Shown here piece by piece: positions 22,683 through 30,683 of a DNA stretch of 38,184 nt; the first letter of the stretch is position 1, and each line of letters starts with the position of its first letter. This DNA comes from an uncultured Bacteroidales bacterium (lineage in GTDB: Bacteria; Bacteroidota; Bacteroidia; Bacteroidales; Muribaculaceae): the NCBI GenBank assembly GCA_902781045.1, contig CACZHT010000029.1, forward strand, positions 1-38,184. The letters are read 5' to 3'. Made by a program: the position numbers and the translations under genes. The notes beneath the pieces were generated by a model that worked only from the letters and a program-made list of their open reading frames with translations, ran no database searches and was not told the origin of the DNA.

Positions 22683-24911
22683 TTGGAAACGCTCAATATT
22701 GAAAGTCTGATTACCGACCTGGCGCTGATTCTGGTGCTGGGTGCCATCGCCACTGTGCTGTTCAAGAAACTCAAGCAGCCCGTGGTGCTGGGCTATATCG
22801 TGGCCGGCTTCCTGGCCAGCCCACACTTCTCGCTGTTGCCCTCGGTGGCTGGCGAGGCCAACATCGAGTTCTGGGCGCAAATCGGCATCATCATCCTGTT
22901 GTTCTCGCTGGGACTGGAGTTCAGTTTCAAGAAGCTGCTCAATGTGGGTGGCTCGGCAGTGGTGACCGCGCTCATCATTGTCACGGGCATGATGGGGCTG
23001 GGATTCGTGGTGGGTAAGCTGCTGGGCTTTGCCGCCGTCGACAGTATCTTCCTGGGCGGAATGATCTCGATGTCCTCGACCACCATTATCCTCAAGGCGT
23101 TGACCGACCTGAACATGCGGCAGCGCAAGTTTGTGCCCATGATATTTGCTGTGCTCATCGTCGAGGATCTCTTTGCCGTGGTGATGATGGTCATCCTGTC
23201 GTCGGTGGCCATCAACAAGACTGTGCAGGGCGATGAAATGTTGCGCAGTGTGCTCAAGTTGTCGTTCTTCCTCATCGCGTGGTTTGTTGTGGGCATCTAT
23301 TTGTTGCCCACGGTGTTCAAGAATTTCCGTCGCATCATCACCGACGAGATGATGCTCATCATCTCCATGGGGTTGTGCTTCATGATGGCTGTGCTGGCGG
23401 TCAAGAGCGGATTCTCGATGGCTCTCGGAGCATTTGTCATGGGCTCAATTTTGGCCGGAACGGTCGAGGCCGAGCGCATCGGGCGTGTCATTGTATCGGT
23501 CAAGGATCTTTTTGGGGCCGTGTTCTTTATCTCGGTGGGCATGATGGTCAACCCCGAGATCATCGTCCAGCACTGGGGCACCATCGCCTTGCTCAGTGTG
23601 GTGGTCATCGTGGGCATGATTGTGTTCGGCACGTTTGGCATGTTGGCCACGGGGCAGCCGCTCAAGATTGCCGTACAGTCGGGCTTCGCCTTGACGCAGA
23701 TTGGCGAGTTTTCGTTCATCATCGCCTCGCTGGGCATGACGTTGGGGGTGCTGGAGAAGAGCATATACCCCATCATTGTCACCGTGTCGGTCATCACCAC
23801 CTTCACCACGCCGTTTTTCATCAAGAGTGCCGACAGATTCTATGGCTGGCTCGAGCAGCTGCTGCCCGCCTCGTGGAGCAAGGTGATGGAGGGCTACAGC
23901 ACACATGCCACTCAGACCGAGATGAGCGAGTCGCGGATGATTTGGAGCCAGGTGGTCAAGCGATATGTGTTGCGACTGGTGCTCTACTCGGTGGTCTGTG
24001 TGGCGCTCATCATGCTCAGTGATGCCTATCTTGAACCGCTATTGGTGAGATTGCTCGGGCGCGATTGGGCTTCAAGGGTCGGCGCACTGGTCACGCTGGT
24101 TGTCATCGCGCCGTTTGTCTATGCGCTCACACGGCCGCACATCCGCGCCAGCGAGCGCGAGAAGCTGCTGGAGCTCTCGGGTAAGGTGAGCTATGTGCCC
24201 ATCGTGGTGATGGGACTCTTCAGCCTGTTGTTGGGCATGAACTTCATCATGACAGTCCTCTACGCCTACGACTATTCGAGCGAGGTGGCCATCGTCATTG
24301 CCGTGGTGCTGGCACTGCTCATCGCACTGCTCTTTGCGCCCGTGTTGCGCAAACATCTGGCCAAGGTCGAGCAACACTTCATCGGCAATGTCAATGTGCG
24401 CGAGAACCGGCGGACGGGCCGTGGCGCCAACCTGGTGAGCGACCTCCATGTGGCCTACATGACCGTGGGGCATGACTGTCCATTCATCGGACAGCGCCTC
24501 AAGAACGCCAACCTGCGCAACCGATATGGCATCAACCTGGTCAACATCCAACGCAACGGTGTGCTGCACCCGGTGCCCAAGGGCGACATGCGCATCTATC
24601 CGGGCGACATACTGGGGGTAATCGGCAATGACGAGCAAATCCAGCAGATGCTCCCACTGGTCGAGGCTACCAGCACGCCCACACAACCTGTCACCGATGT
24701 CAAGTTCACCCACTTTGCCATCACCGAGAGGTCGCCGCTCATCGGCAAGCTGCTGAGGAATGCAGGGCTGAGCGAACAGTATGAAGCCCTGCTGGTGGCC
24801 GTGCAGCGTGGCGAGGACGACTACATCACGCCTACGCCCGAGCTGGAGTTCCTGCCGGGCGACATCCTCTGGATTGTGGGCAACCCCAAGCGATTGCACG
24901 ATCTCATCTAG
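22683..24911 (+). CDS. Cation:proton antiporter (CPA2) with TrkA-C domains
   Basis: A 742-residue membrane protein. Residues 5-390 are a Na+/H+ exchanger domain (PF00999-type): VVLGYIVAGFLASPHF, FSLGLEFSFKKLL, a GGMISMSSTTIILKAL core and VEDLFAVVMMVIL. More membrane segments lie at about 415-565. Two C-terminal TrkA-C-like domains follow (about 575-660 and 670-742), each ending in the PGDIL(G/W)(V/I)(I/V)GN pattern that usually binds a nucleotide or ion ligand. It probably exchanges K+ or Na+ for H+ under cytoplasmic control. The start is a TTG at 22683: an in-frame stop lies just upstream at 22674 and the first ATG codon is far inside the protein, while METLNIESLITDL matches the expected N-terminus. 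Confidence 0.92.
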   Translation: METLNIESLITDLALILVLGAIATVLFKKLKQPVVLGYIVAGFLASPHFSLLPSVAGEANIEFWAQIGIIILLFSLGLEFSFKKLLNVGGSAVVTALIIVTGMMGLGFVVGKLLGFAAVDSIFLGGMISMSSTTIILKALTDLNMRQRKFVPMIFAVLIVEDLFAVVMMVILSSVAINKTVQGDEMLRSVLKLSFFLIAWFVVGIYLLPTVFKNFRRIITDEMMLIISMGLCFMMAVLAVKSGFSMALGAFVMGSILAGTVEAERIGRVIVSVKDLFGAVFFISVGMMVNPEIIVQHWGTIALLSVVVIVGMIVFGTFGMLATGQPLKIAVQSGFALTQIGEFSFIIASLGMTLGVLEKSIYPIIVTVSVITTFTTPFFIKSADRFYGWLEQLLPASWSKVMEGYSTHATQTEMSESRMIWSQVVKRYVLRLVLYSVVCVALIMLSDAYLEPLLVRLLGRDWASRVGALVTLVVIAPFVYALTRPHIRASEREKLLELSGKVSYVPIVVMGLFSLLLGMNFIMTVLYAYDYSSEVAIVIAVVLALLIALLFAPVLRKHLAKVEQHFIGNVNVRENRRTGRGANLVSDLHVAYMTVGHDCPFIGQRLKNANLRNRYGINLVNIQRNGVLHPVPKGDMRIYPGDILGVIGNDEQIQQMLPLVEATSTPTQPVTDVKFTHFAITERSPLIGKLLRNAGLSEQYEALLVAVQRGEDDYITPTPELEFLPGDILWIVGNPKRLHDLI

Positions 24912-24953
24912 AGGCAAACGCTGTGCGGCAAACTCCGGGCTGGTCGGTGTAAT

Positions 24954-24972
24954 CCGAGACGCAGTCTCGGAC
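24954..24972 (+). terminator. Hairpin after the antiporter gene
   Basis: TCCGAGAC, a GCA loop and GTCTCGGA form a perfect 8-bp stem 43 bases after the stop codon. No T-run follows, so it is a terminator only by position. TTCATTCTTCATTC micro-repeats follow at about 25015-25040. Confidence 0.5.
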
Positions 24973-25052
24973 AAACAAGCCCCAAGCAACACCAACACCA
25001 TGTGCCAACAAAATTCTTCATTCTTCATTCTTCGTTCTTAACTAAAAATTCG

Positions 25053-25060
25053 TACCTTTG
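25053..25060 (+). promoter_or_regulatory. -7 box of the lipoprotein gene (near-leaderless)
   Basis: TACCTTTG followed by CACC; the ATG of the lipoprotein is at 25071, only 10 bases after the box, so the leader would be about four bases. TTCG at 25031 is a weak -33 candidate. Confidence 0.6.
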
Positions 25061-25070
25061 CACCCGTTTT

Positions 25071-27140
25071 ATGAGGGGTCTTGCACATATCGTGACGATG
25101 TTGCTGGTGACGGTGATGCTTGCCGCCTGTGCCAACATTGGCTCGCCGGAGGGGGGACCGCGCGACTACACCCCGCCGCGCGTGCTCAAGTCGTCGCCCG
25201 AGGCCGGGGCGCTCAACGTCAAGGGCAATAAAGTCGAAATCACTTTCAACGAGATTGTCAACATCAAGGACCAGATGAAGAAGGTGTCTGTCTCGCCCGT
25301 GCAGAAAGACCAGCCCATCATCAAGTCGCTGGGCAAGAAGATTGTCGTCGAGTTTCGCGACGACATGCTGCCCAACACCACCTATACCATCGACTTCTCC
25401 AACTCAATCGAGGACAACAACGAGGGCAACCAGCTCGACGGCTATGCCTTCTCGTTCTCGACAGGCGACCAAATCGACACCCTGCGCATCGCGGGCATCG
25501 TGTTGCGCGCACGCGACCTCGAGCCCATGCAGCATGTGTTGGTCGGGGCTTACAGCCAGTGCCTCGACGACACGGCGTTCACCCGGCTGCCCATGGAGCG
25601 CATCACACGCACCAACAGCCGAGGCGAGTTCACCCTGATGGGGCTCAAGCCGGGCCGATATCGTGTGTTTGCCCTCAACGACATGGACGGTGACTACCAC
25701 ATGGCACGCACCGAGGACTATGCCTTTATCGACACCGTCATCGAGCCGACGGTCGGCACCTACACCTCGACCGACACCATCTTCACCTTCGACCGCCGTG
25801 TCGACTCGGTGATGACCGCATCGCACACCGCATTCCTGCCCAACGACCTGCTGCTGAGCATGATGAACGAGGAATACCAATCGCTCTATCTCAAGAAGAC
25901 CGAGCGCACCTCGCCAGCCAAGCTGCATGTGCTCATGTCCACCGTCAGTCCCCAGTTGCCCCGGCTCGACATCATCAGTCCAGCCAACCATGAACAGGAC
26001 TGGTATGCGCTGCAGGGCACAGCACGCAACGATTCACTCTTCTACTGGCTCACCGACTCGACCCTGATCAAGGCCGACTCAATCAAGGTGGCACTGACCT
26101 ACCTGCGCACCGACTCGACCGACGCCTTGTCCTGGAAGACCGACACCGTCATTTTCTGGCACCGCAAGAGCGGCGACGAAATTAAGCAGGAGCAGGAGGC
26201 CAAGAAGGAACGGGAGCAGCTGGAGAAGCGGTTGCGGCAGCTCGAACAGAAGGAAAGCCAGGGCAAACTTGACGAGGAGGAACTGGAGGAGCTCAAGGCG
26301 GCACGGCGGCCAAAGCCCGTGCCGACATTCAAACTCGAGGCCGTCACCAAGGCCACATGTGAGGTCTATGACACCATCACATTCGCCACACCCGTGCCGC
26401 TGGCCCACATTGACCCGGCGGGTGTGCGACTGGAGGTCAAGACCGACTCGGTGTGGCATCCTGTCGCCGACTTCCCGGCTCTGGTGCCCGTGGCCGGCGG
26501 CATGACCTATCAGCTGCCCATGCGCCTGGAGCCGGAGCATGCCTATCGGCTGACCGTCGACTCGCTGGCTGTGACCAGCATCTATGGTCTGCACAACGAC
26601 ACCCTCAAAATCGAGACCAAGGTCAAGGCACTCGAGGAATATGCCAACCTGTTGTTTAACCTCGATGTGAGCGACAGTGCTTTTGTCCAGCTGCTGGACG
26701 GCAGTGACCAGGTCAAACGCACCGTGCAGGTCGTTGCCGGCAAGGCCGACTTGGACAACGTGCCGCCGGGCACATACTATGTGCGCGTCATCCTGGACCG
26801 CAATGGCAACGGACGATGGGACACGGGCAACTATCTGCAGCATATCCAGCCCGAGGAAGTATATTATTTCCCCAAACCGCTGAAGCTGCGGCGCAACTGG
26901 GACGTGGACCAGTCGTGGAACATCTATCAGACCCCACTCAACCTCCAGAAGCCTGAGGCCATCAAGAAGAATAAGCCCGAGGAGAGCAAGAACAAGCTCG
27001 AAAAGGCCAGCAAGAAGAAACGCAGTGGCACCGAAGAGGACGAGGAGGAGGAAGATGAGTTCAACTCACGCGGATTCGGCAACTCGACCTACAGCGGCAA
27101 CAAGTATGACGACTATCAGCGCAACCGCCGAAACCGTTAA
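25071..27140 (+). CDS. Lipoprotein with N-terminal Ig-like (Big_5) domain
   Basis: A 689-residue protein from the ATG at 25071. It begins MRGLAHIVTMLLVTVMLAAC, a lipoprotein signal with lipobox LAAC (Cys20). Residues 30-140 form a Big_5-type Ig-like domain (GPRDYTPPRVLKSSPEAGALNV, FNEIVNIKDQ, LPNTTYTIDFSNSIEDNNEGN). A prealbumin/carboxypeptidase-regulatory-like segment follows (about 180-210: GEFTLMGLKPGRYRVFALNDMDGDY). A charged helix rich in K/E/Q spans about 367-415, a likely coiled coil, and the last 60 residues are a very acidic/basic low-complexity tail. The family is common and essential-looking in Bacteroidota but of unknown function; location is the outer or inner membrane periplasmic face. 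The open frame upstream to 25002 precedes the promoter box and is rejected. Confidence 0.85.
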   Translation: MRGLAHIVTMLLVTVMLAACANIGSPEGGPRDYTPPRVLKSSPEAGALNVKGNKVEITFNEIVNIKDQMKKVSVSPVQKDQPIIKSLGKKIVVEFRDDMLPNTTYTIDFSNSIEDNNEGNQLDGYAFSFSTGDQIDTLRIAGIVLRARDLEPMQHVLVGAYSQCLDDTAFTRLPMERITRTNSRGEFTLMGLKPGRYRVFALNDMDGDYHMARTEDYAFIDTVIEPTVGTYTSTDTIFTFDRRVDSVMTASHTAFLPNDLLLSMMNEEYQSLYLKKTERTSPAKLHVLMSTVSPQLPRLDIISPANHEQDWYALQGTARNDSLFYWLTDSTLIKADSIKVALTYLRTDSTDALSWKTDTVIFWHRKSGDEIKQEQEAKKEREQLEKRLRQLEQKESQGKLDEEELEELKAARRPKPVPTFKLEAVTKATCEVYDTITFATPVPLAHIDPAGVRLEVKTDSVWHPVADFPALVPVAGGMTYQLPMRLEPEHAYRLTVDSLAVTSIYGLHNDTLKIETKVKALEEYANLLFNLDVSDSAFVQLLDGSDQVKRTVQVVAGKADLDNVPPGTYYVRVILDRNGNGRWDTGNYLQHIQPEEVYYFPKPLKLRRNWDVDQSWNIYQTPLNLQKPEAIKKNKPEESKNKLEKASKKKRSGTEEDEEEEDEFNSRGFGNSTYSGNKYDDYQRNRRNR

Positions 27141-28519
27141 TGTACGAACAACTGAACTACTTGAATATGAATCTCACACTCGACGCTTTCGGGCAGTGGG
27201 TCGCCGACTTGAGCGACACCATCTGCGGTTATCCCGAGTTCCTGCTGCTCATGGGCGGCGGACTCATCCTGTTTGTCCTCTCGCGGGGCATTTCCATCAG
27301 GCATCTGCCGCAAGGCATCAGGGCTCTGCGCGACAAGCAGGCCAGCGATGCCGGCAAGCAGAACGGACAAATCAGCTCGGTGCAGGCGCTGCTTAGCGCT
27401 ATTGCGGCCACGGTGGGCATGGGCAACATCGCCGGTGTGGCCATCGCACTGTCGGTCGGTGGGCCGGGTGTCATCTTCTGGATGTGGGTCAGTGCACTGC
27501 TGGGAATGACCACCAAATTCTTTGAGGGGGCATTGAGCATCATGTACAAGGGCAAAGACGAGGAGGGCAATCCTCAAGGAGGCCCCATGTACATCATCAC
27601 TCAGGGGCTGGGCGCCAAGTGGCGCTGGCTGGCTGTGGCATTCAGCATCTTTGGTCTGGTGGGCACGCTGTGCTTCATGCAGGCCAATCAGCTGGTCGAG
27701 TCGGTCACCACGGTCTTCACCACGCCCATGGGCATCGACAACACTGCTTGGCTGCGATTCGCCATGGGTGTGGTCATGGCACTGGTTGTGGGGGCGGTCA
27801 TCATGGGCGGCATCGGGCGCATCGCCAAGTGGGCCTCGCGCCTGGTGCCATTCATGGTCGTGGCCTATCTGGTGCTTGTCCTGGTCATCACCGTGCTCAA
27901 CATCGGCATGGTGCCGCACATCTTCAAGGAGATTTTCAGCCAGGCGTTCACCTTCGATGCCGGCTTGGGAGCTTTCTGCTTTGTCGCGCTGACGGGGGCC
28001 AGGAGGGCCGCCATGGTCAACGAGGCAGGGGTCGGCACGGCGTCGATGATGCACGGGGCCAGCCAGAATTCCGACCCCATCCGTGAGGGGCACATCGCCA
28101 TGTTGGGACCGGCCATCGACTCGGGCATCGTGTGCACGCTCACAGCCATTCCCATCCTCATTGCCGGCAACTACGTGGGCCTGACCGACCCCAAGGGGCT
28201 GTATGTCGCTCTGGGCGCGTGGGGGCAGCTGTTGCCGGGCATCGGTCACTACCTGCTCATGGCCATTGTCTTCTGTTTTGCTTTCTCCACCATGTTCTCC
28301 TATTCCTACTATGGGCAGAAGTGCACACAATACCTCTTCGGGCACAAGGGTGTCAAGTGGTATAACTACTACTATCTGGTCATGCTGGTCGTGGCGGCGG
28401 TCATGCCGCTCAAGACCATGGTGAGCATTATGGACATCGCATTTGCCCTGATGGCATTGTGCACCATGCCCACGCTCATCGCCCTTGCCCCCCGTGTCCT
28501 CCGGCTGATGCAAAAATGA
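27140..28519 (+). CDS. Alanine/glycine:cation symporter (AgcS family)
   Basis: A 459-residue sodium- or proton-coupled amino acid carrier. Family motifs are clear: an extracellular N-terminus, VLSRGISIRHLPQGIRAL, the conserved GMGNIAGVAIALSVGGPGVIFWMWV, GGPMYIITQGLGAKWRW, and GARRAAMVNEAGVGTASMMHGASQNSDPIREG, the AgcS signature. About 10-11 membrane segments can be counted. The ATG at 27140 overlaps the lipoprotein stop by one base (TAATG), implying reinitiation; an internal ATG at 27167 (MNLTLDAF) is an alternative. Its stop codon at 28517-28519 lies inside the left arm of a perfect 37-bp inverted repeat. Confidence 0.94.
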   Translation: MYEQLNYLNMNLTLDAFGQWVADLSDTICGYPEFLLLMGGGLILFVLSRGISIRHLPQGIRALRDKQASDAGKQNGQISSVQALLSAIAATVGMGNIAGVAIALSVGGPGVIFWMWVSALLGMTTKFFEGALSIMYKGKDEEGNPQGGPMYIITQGLGAKWRWLAVAFSIFGLVGTLCFMQANQLVESVTTVFTTPMGIDNTAWLRFAMGVVMALVVGAVIMGGIGRIAKWASRLVPFMVVAYLVLVLVITVLNIGMVPHIFKEIFSQAFTFDAGLGAFCFVALTGARRAAMVNEAGVGTASMMHGASQNSDPIREGHIAMLGPAIDSGIVCTLTAIPILIAGNYVGLTDPKGLYVALGAWGQLLPGIGHYLLMAIVFCFAFSTMFSYSYYGQKCTQYLFGHKGVKWYNYYYLVMLVVAAVMPLKTMVSIMDIAFALMALCTMPTLIALAPRVLRLMQK

Positions 28520-28596
28520 TACAATTGGGGACGGTTCTGTTTTGTATCATTCGCAGGAAAATGATACAAAACAGAACCGTCCCCAATTGTATCATT
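28515..28596. repeat. Perfect 37-bp inverted repeat across a convergent stop-to-stop gap
   Basis: The 37 bases at 28515-28551 are the exact reverse complement of 28560-28596, separated by 8 bases. Each arm is itself framed by a 10-bp inverted repeat (AATGATACAA ... TTGTATCATT) around a GGGGACGGTTCTG core. Both flanking stop codons, of the symporter (28517-28519) and of the minus-strand DUF2027 gene (28595-28597), fall in the arms. It can serve as a bidirectional transcription barrier. The core word is one I associate with widely dispersed bacterial repeats, but no family can be named with confidence. Confidence 0.95.
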
Positions 28597-29656
28597 ATCG
28601 GTGGATGGTGACTTGGGTGGCCCCGAAGCCGTATTCCTTGAAGCTCGCATCCTGCACCTCACAGGTGGGGTAGTGGCGCTTGAGCTCCTCGAGGATGGCG
28701 CGTCGCAGCACGCCCTCACCCTTGCCGTGGATGAACACGATGCGCTGGCCCAGGTGGTTCTGGTGGGCGCGCATCACTTCGTTGAACTTGTCCAGCTGGT
28801 AGTTGAGCATGTCGCTGTGGCTCAGACCGTTCAGGTTGTCGAGCAGCTCGGCGATGTGCAGGTCTTGCACGATGACTTCGTCGCGGCGAGTCTGCTGGGG
28901 TTTGCTGCCGGGCTTTTTGCGCTCGGGGTGGCGCTCGGCCTTCTTGCTGCGCATGGCCTCTTCCAGCTCGCTGCTGTCGATGTGCAGCTGGCGGGCGGGC
29001 AGGTCGTTGCGCACGATGTCGATGGCCAGCACAGGCGTGTCGAAGTAGGCGTTGGTCTGGAAGCAGTGCAGCTTGAAGAACTTGGTCACGTCCAGACGCT
29101 GCTCGACCAGGGCGGGGTTCTTCAGCGCAAAGTGGCGGTCCTGCTTGAACGCCACCAGCTGTACGGCGATGTGCGTCATCTGGTTCAGGTCGTTGTGCCC
29201 AAACTCGTCCAGCTCTAGCTGGAAGTTTGGCTCAATCAGGCCATGGTAGCGTGTGAGCCAGGTCGTGTCATCGCCGCGTGTCATGTAGGTGAAATAGAGG
29301 TAGTAGTTGCTGTCGTTGACCAGCACCGGGTGGAAGGTTGTGGTGTTGAGGTGTTTTACCTCGCGGGGCTCATAGGCCAGCTGGATGTTCAACTTCTCGC
29401 CCTCGGGGGTCTCGAACACCGGCTCGGGCTTCGCCTCCACAGGCTTCGGCTGGGGCTGGTCGGGCTCGACAAGACGTGTCTTCACGTCCAGCGGGCGCTC
29501 ATAACTCTTCTTGGTGTCGACCACCACTACTTGGCTCGATGGGGTGGGGCGCTCAAAGCCGTCCTCATCCTCGACATAGACCGTCTTGCCTTCGATACGT
29601 GCCACGCGACCTCCGCCCACATCGTTCAGAAATCGCACATAGTCTCCTACTTTCAT
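28595..29656 (-). CDS. DUF2027 domain protein with C-terminal Smr domain
   Basis: A 353-residue Bacteroidota-specific protein. The N-terminus MKVGDYVRFLNDVGGGRVARIEGKTVYVEDEDGFE is a small beta-barrel like the KOW-type fold at the start of DUF2027 proteins. The middle (about 90-230) is the DUF2027 body (LAYEPREVKHLNTTTF, YYLYFTYMTR). A lysine/arginine-rich linker at about 240-262 precedes a C-terminal Smr domain (from IVQDLHIAELLDN, with HGKGEGVLRRAILEELKR near residues 315-332). Smr domains nick or bind nucleic acids, as in MutS2; the partner and role here are unknown. It has its own promoter at 29754-29785. Confidence 0.92.
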   Translation of the reverse strand: MKVGDYVRFLNDVGGGRVARIEGKTVYVEDEDGFERPTPSSQVVVVDTKKSYERPLDVKTRLVEPDQPQPKPVEAKPEPVFETPEGEKLNIQLAYEPREVKHLNTTTFHPVLVNDSNYYLYFTYMTRGDDTTWLTRYHGLIEPNFQLELDEFGHNDLNQMTHIAVQLVAFKQDRHFALKNPALVEQRLDVTKFFKLHCFQTNAYFDTPVLAIDIVRNDLPARQLHIDSSELEEAMRSKKAERHPERKKPGSKPQQTRRDEVIVQDLHIAELLDNLNGLSHSDMLNYQLDKFNEVMRAHQNHLGQRIVFIHGKGEGVLRRAILEELKRHYPTCEVQDASFKEYGFGATQVTIHR

Positions 29657-29693
29657 ATTTTAGAAACAAGTAAACGTGTAAACAAGTAAATGA

Positions 29694-29738
29694 GCCGTCG
29701 CCATGTCGCGGCTCTGCCGCGGCCACATCACTGACGGC
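29694..29738 (-). repeat. Hairpin in the leader of the DUF2027 gene
   Basis: GCCGTC/GACGGC form the base and CGCGGC/GCCGCG the top of an interrupted stem around TCT. It lies within the predicted leader (start near 29748, ATG at 29656). The top portion, CATGTCGCGGCT to CGCGGCCAC, recurs at 34335-34359 inside the end of the polymerase gene. Confidence 0.55.
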
Positions 29739-29753
29739 GATGATTAGCGTCGG

Positions 29754-29785
29754 CAAAGTTACTACTTTTCTCGCATGTGGCCAAA
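29754..29785 (-). promoter_or_regulatory. Promoter of the DUF2027 gene
   Basis: On the minus strand TTTG (29785-29782), a 20-base spacer and TAACTTTG (29761-29754) match the full Bacteroidota promoter. The leader would be about 92 bases and contains the hairpin at 29694-29738. No equally good promoter was found for the divergent export gene at 29824. Confidence 0.7.
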
Positions 29786-29823
29786 ATGACAATAAATAAG
29801 GTGAGATTGCGTTATCATTTTAT

Positions 29824-30657
29824 ATGGTACCTAACAGAAGCAATGTCGTGCGGCTGGCATCGTGGTTGATGGCGGTCGTGCTCGTGATGGTTGTCATGTC
29901 GTGCTCGACAACCAAGGATAACAATTTGGCCTATTTCAAGAATTTGCCCGACGCGGTGACCGGCCAGCTGCCTGCTACCACACCTGCCCAGGTCAGGCTC
30001 CAGGTCGACGACGAGATTGCCGTCACCATCTCGTCGAGTGCCCCCGAGGCGACGGCCATCTTCAATGCGCCGCTGGCCAACAGCAGCGTGCGGGGCGACG
30101 TGGCTGTGCAGGGCAACCCCAAGTTGCAGAGCCACATCGTGGACCGCGACGGCAACATCGAGATGCCCGTTCTGGGCAAAATCAATGTTCAGGGCAAGAC
30201 CATCACAGAGGTCGAGCAGATGATTCACGACCGGGTGGCGGCCACTGTGCGAGACCCGTATGTCAATGTGCAGCTCTTGAGCTTCTATGTCAACGTCATG
30301 GGCGAGGTAAAGGAACCACAGCGCATCCGCGTCGACAAGCAGCAGTTCTCGGTGCTTGATGCACTGGCCAGCTGTGGCGACCTCACCGAGTATGGCCAGC
30401 GCGACGGTGTGGTGGTCATCCGCAACGACGGCACCCAGACTACCTATCACCAGCTCAACCTGGCCGACACGCAACTCTTCAGTTCACCATACTTCTACCT
30501 CCAGCAGAACGATGTGGTCTATGTTGCCCCCAACCGCATCCGCATCGACAACTCGAAGTACAACCAGCACAATGCCTTCAAGCTCTCGGTCATCAGCACT
30601 GTCGTCAGTGCGGTCAGTGTCATTGCGTCGCTGGTCATCGCACTGGCGGTCAAGTAG
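29824..30657 (+). CDS. Polysaccharide export lipoprotein (Wza/BexD-like)
   Basis: A 277-residue outer-membrane polysaccharide export protein. The signal peptide ends in lipobox VVMSC (Cys27). A Poly_export domain covers about residues 50-135 (LQVDDEIAVTISSSAPEAT; HIVDRDGNIEMPVLGKINVQGKTITEVEQMIHDRV), and an SLBB-like domain about 150-235 (VNVMGEVKEPQRIRVDKQQFSVLDALASCGDL). A C-terminal hydrophobic segment (about 250-275) is typical of the Bacteroidota versions. It would form the channel through which the polymer leaves. It is the first gene of the assembly module; the tyrosine kinase gene follows after 26 bases. Confidence 0.94.
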   Translation: MVPNRSNVVRLASWLMAVVLVMVVMSCSTTKDNNLAYFKNLPDAVTGQLPATTPAQVRLQVDDEIAVTISSSAPEATAIFNAPLANSSVRGDVAVQGNPKLQSHIVDRDGNIEMPVLGKINVQGKTITEVEQMIHDRVAATVRDPYVNVQLLSFYVNVMGEVKEPQRIRVDKQQFSVLDALASCGDLTEYGQRDGVVVIRNDGTQTTYHQLNLADTQLFSSPYFYLQQNDVVYVAPNRIRIDNSKYNQHNAFKLSVISTVVSAVSVIASLVIALAVK

Positions 30658-30683
30658 TATATAGTATCTCCCAGTCTTTCGGT

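Noticed and set aside
22079..24000. Long antisense frames opposite the MgtC-like and antiporter genes
   Set aside because: High-GC codon bias produces shadow frames; the products are histidine/glutamine/alanine-rich and unlike real proteins.
25002..25070. Upstream start for the 25071 lipoprotein
   Set aside because: It would place the start before the promoter box and bury the lipoprotein signal peptide behind 23 unrelated residues.
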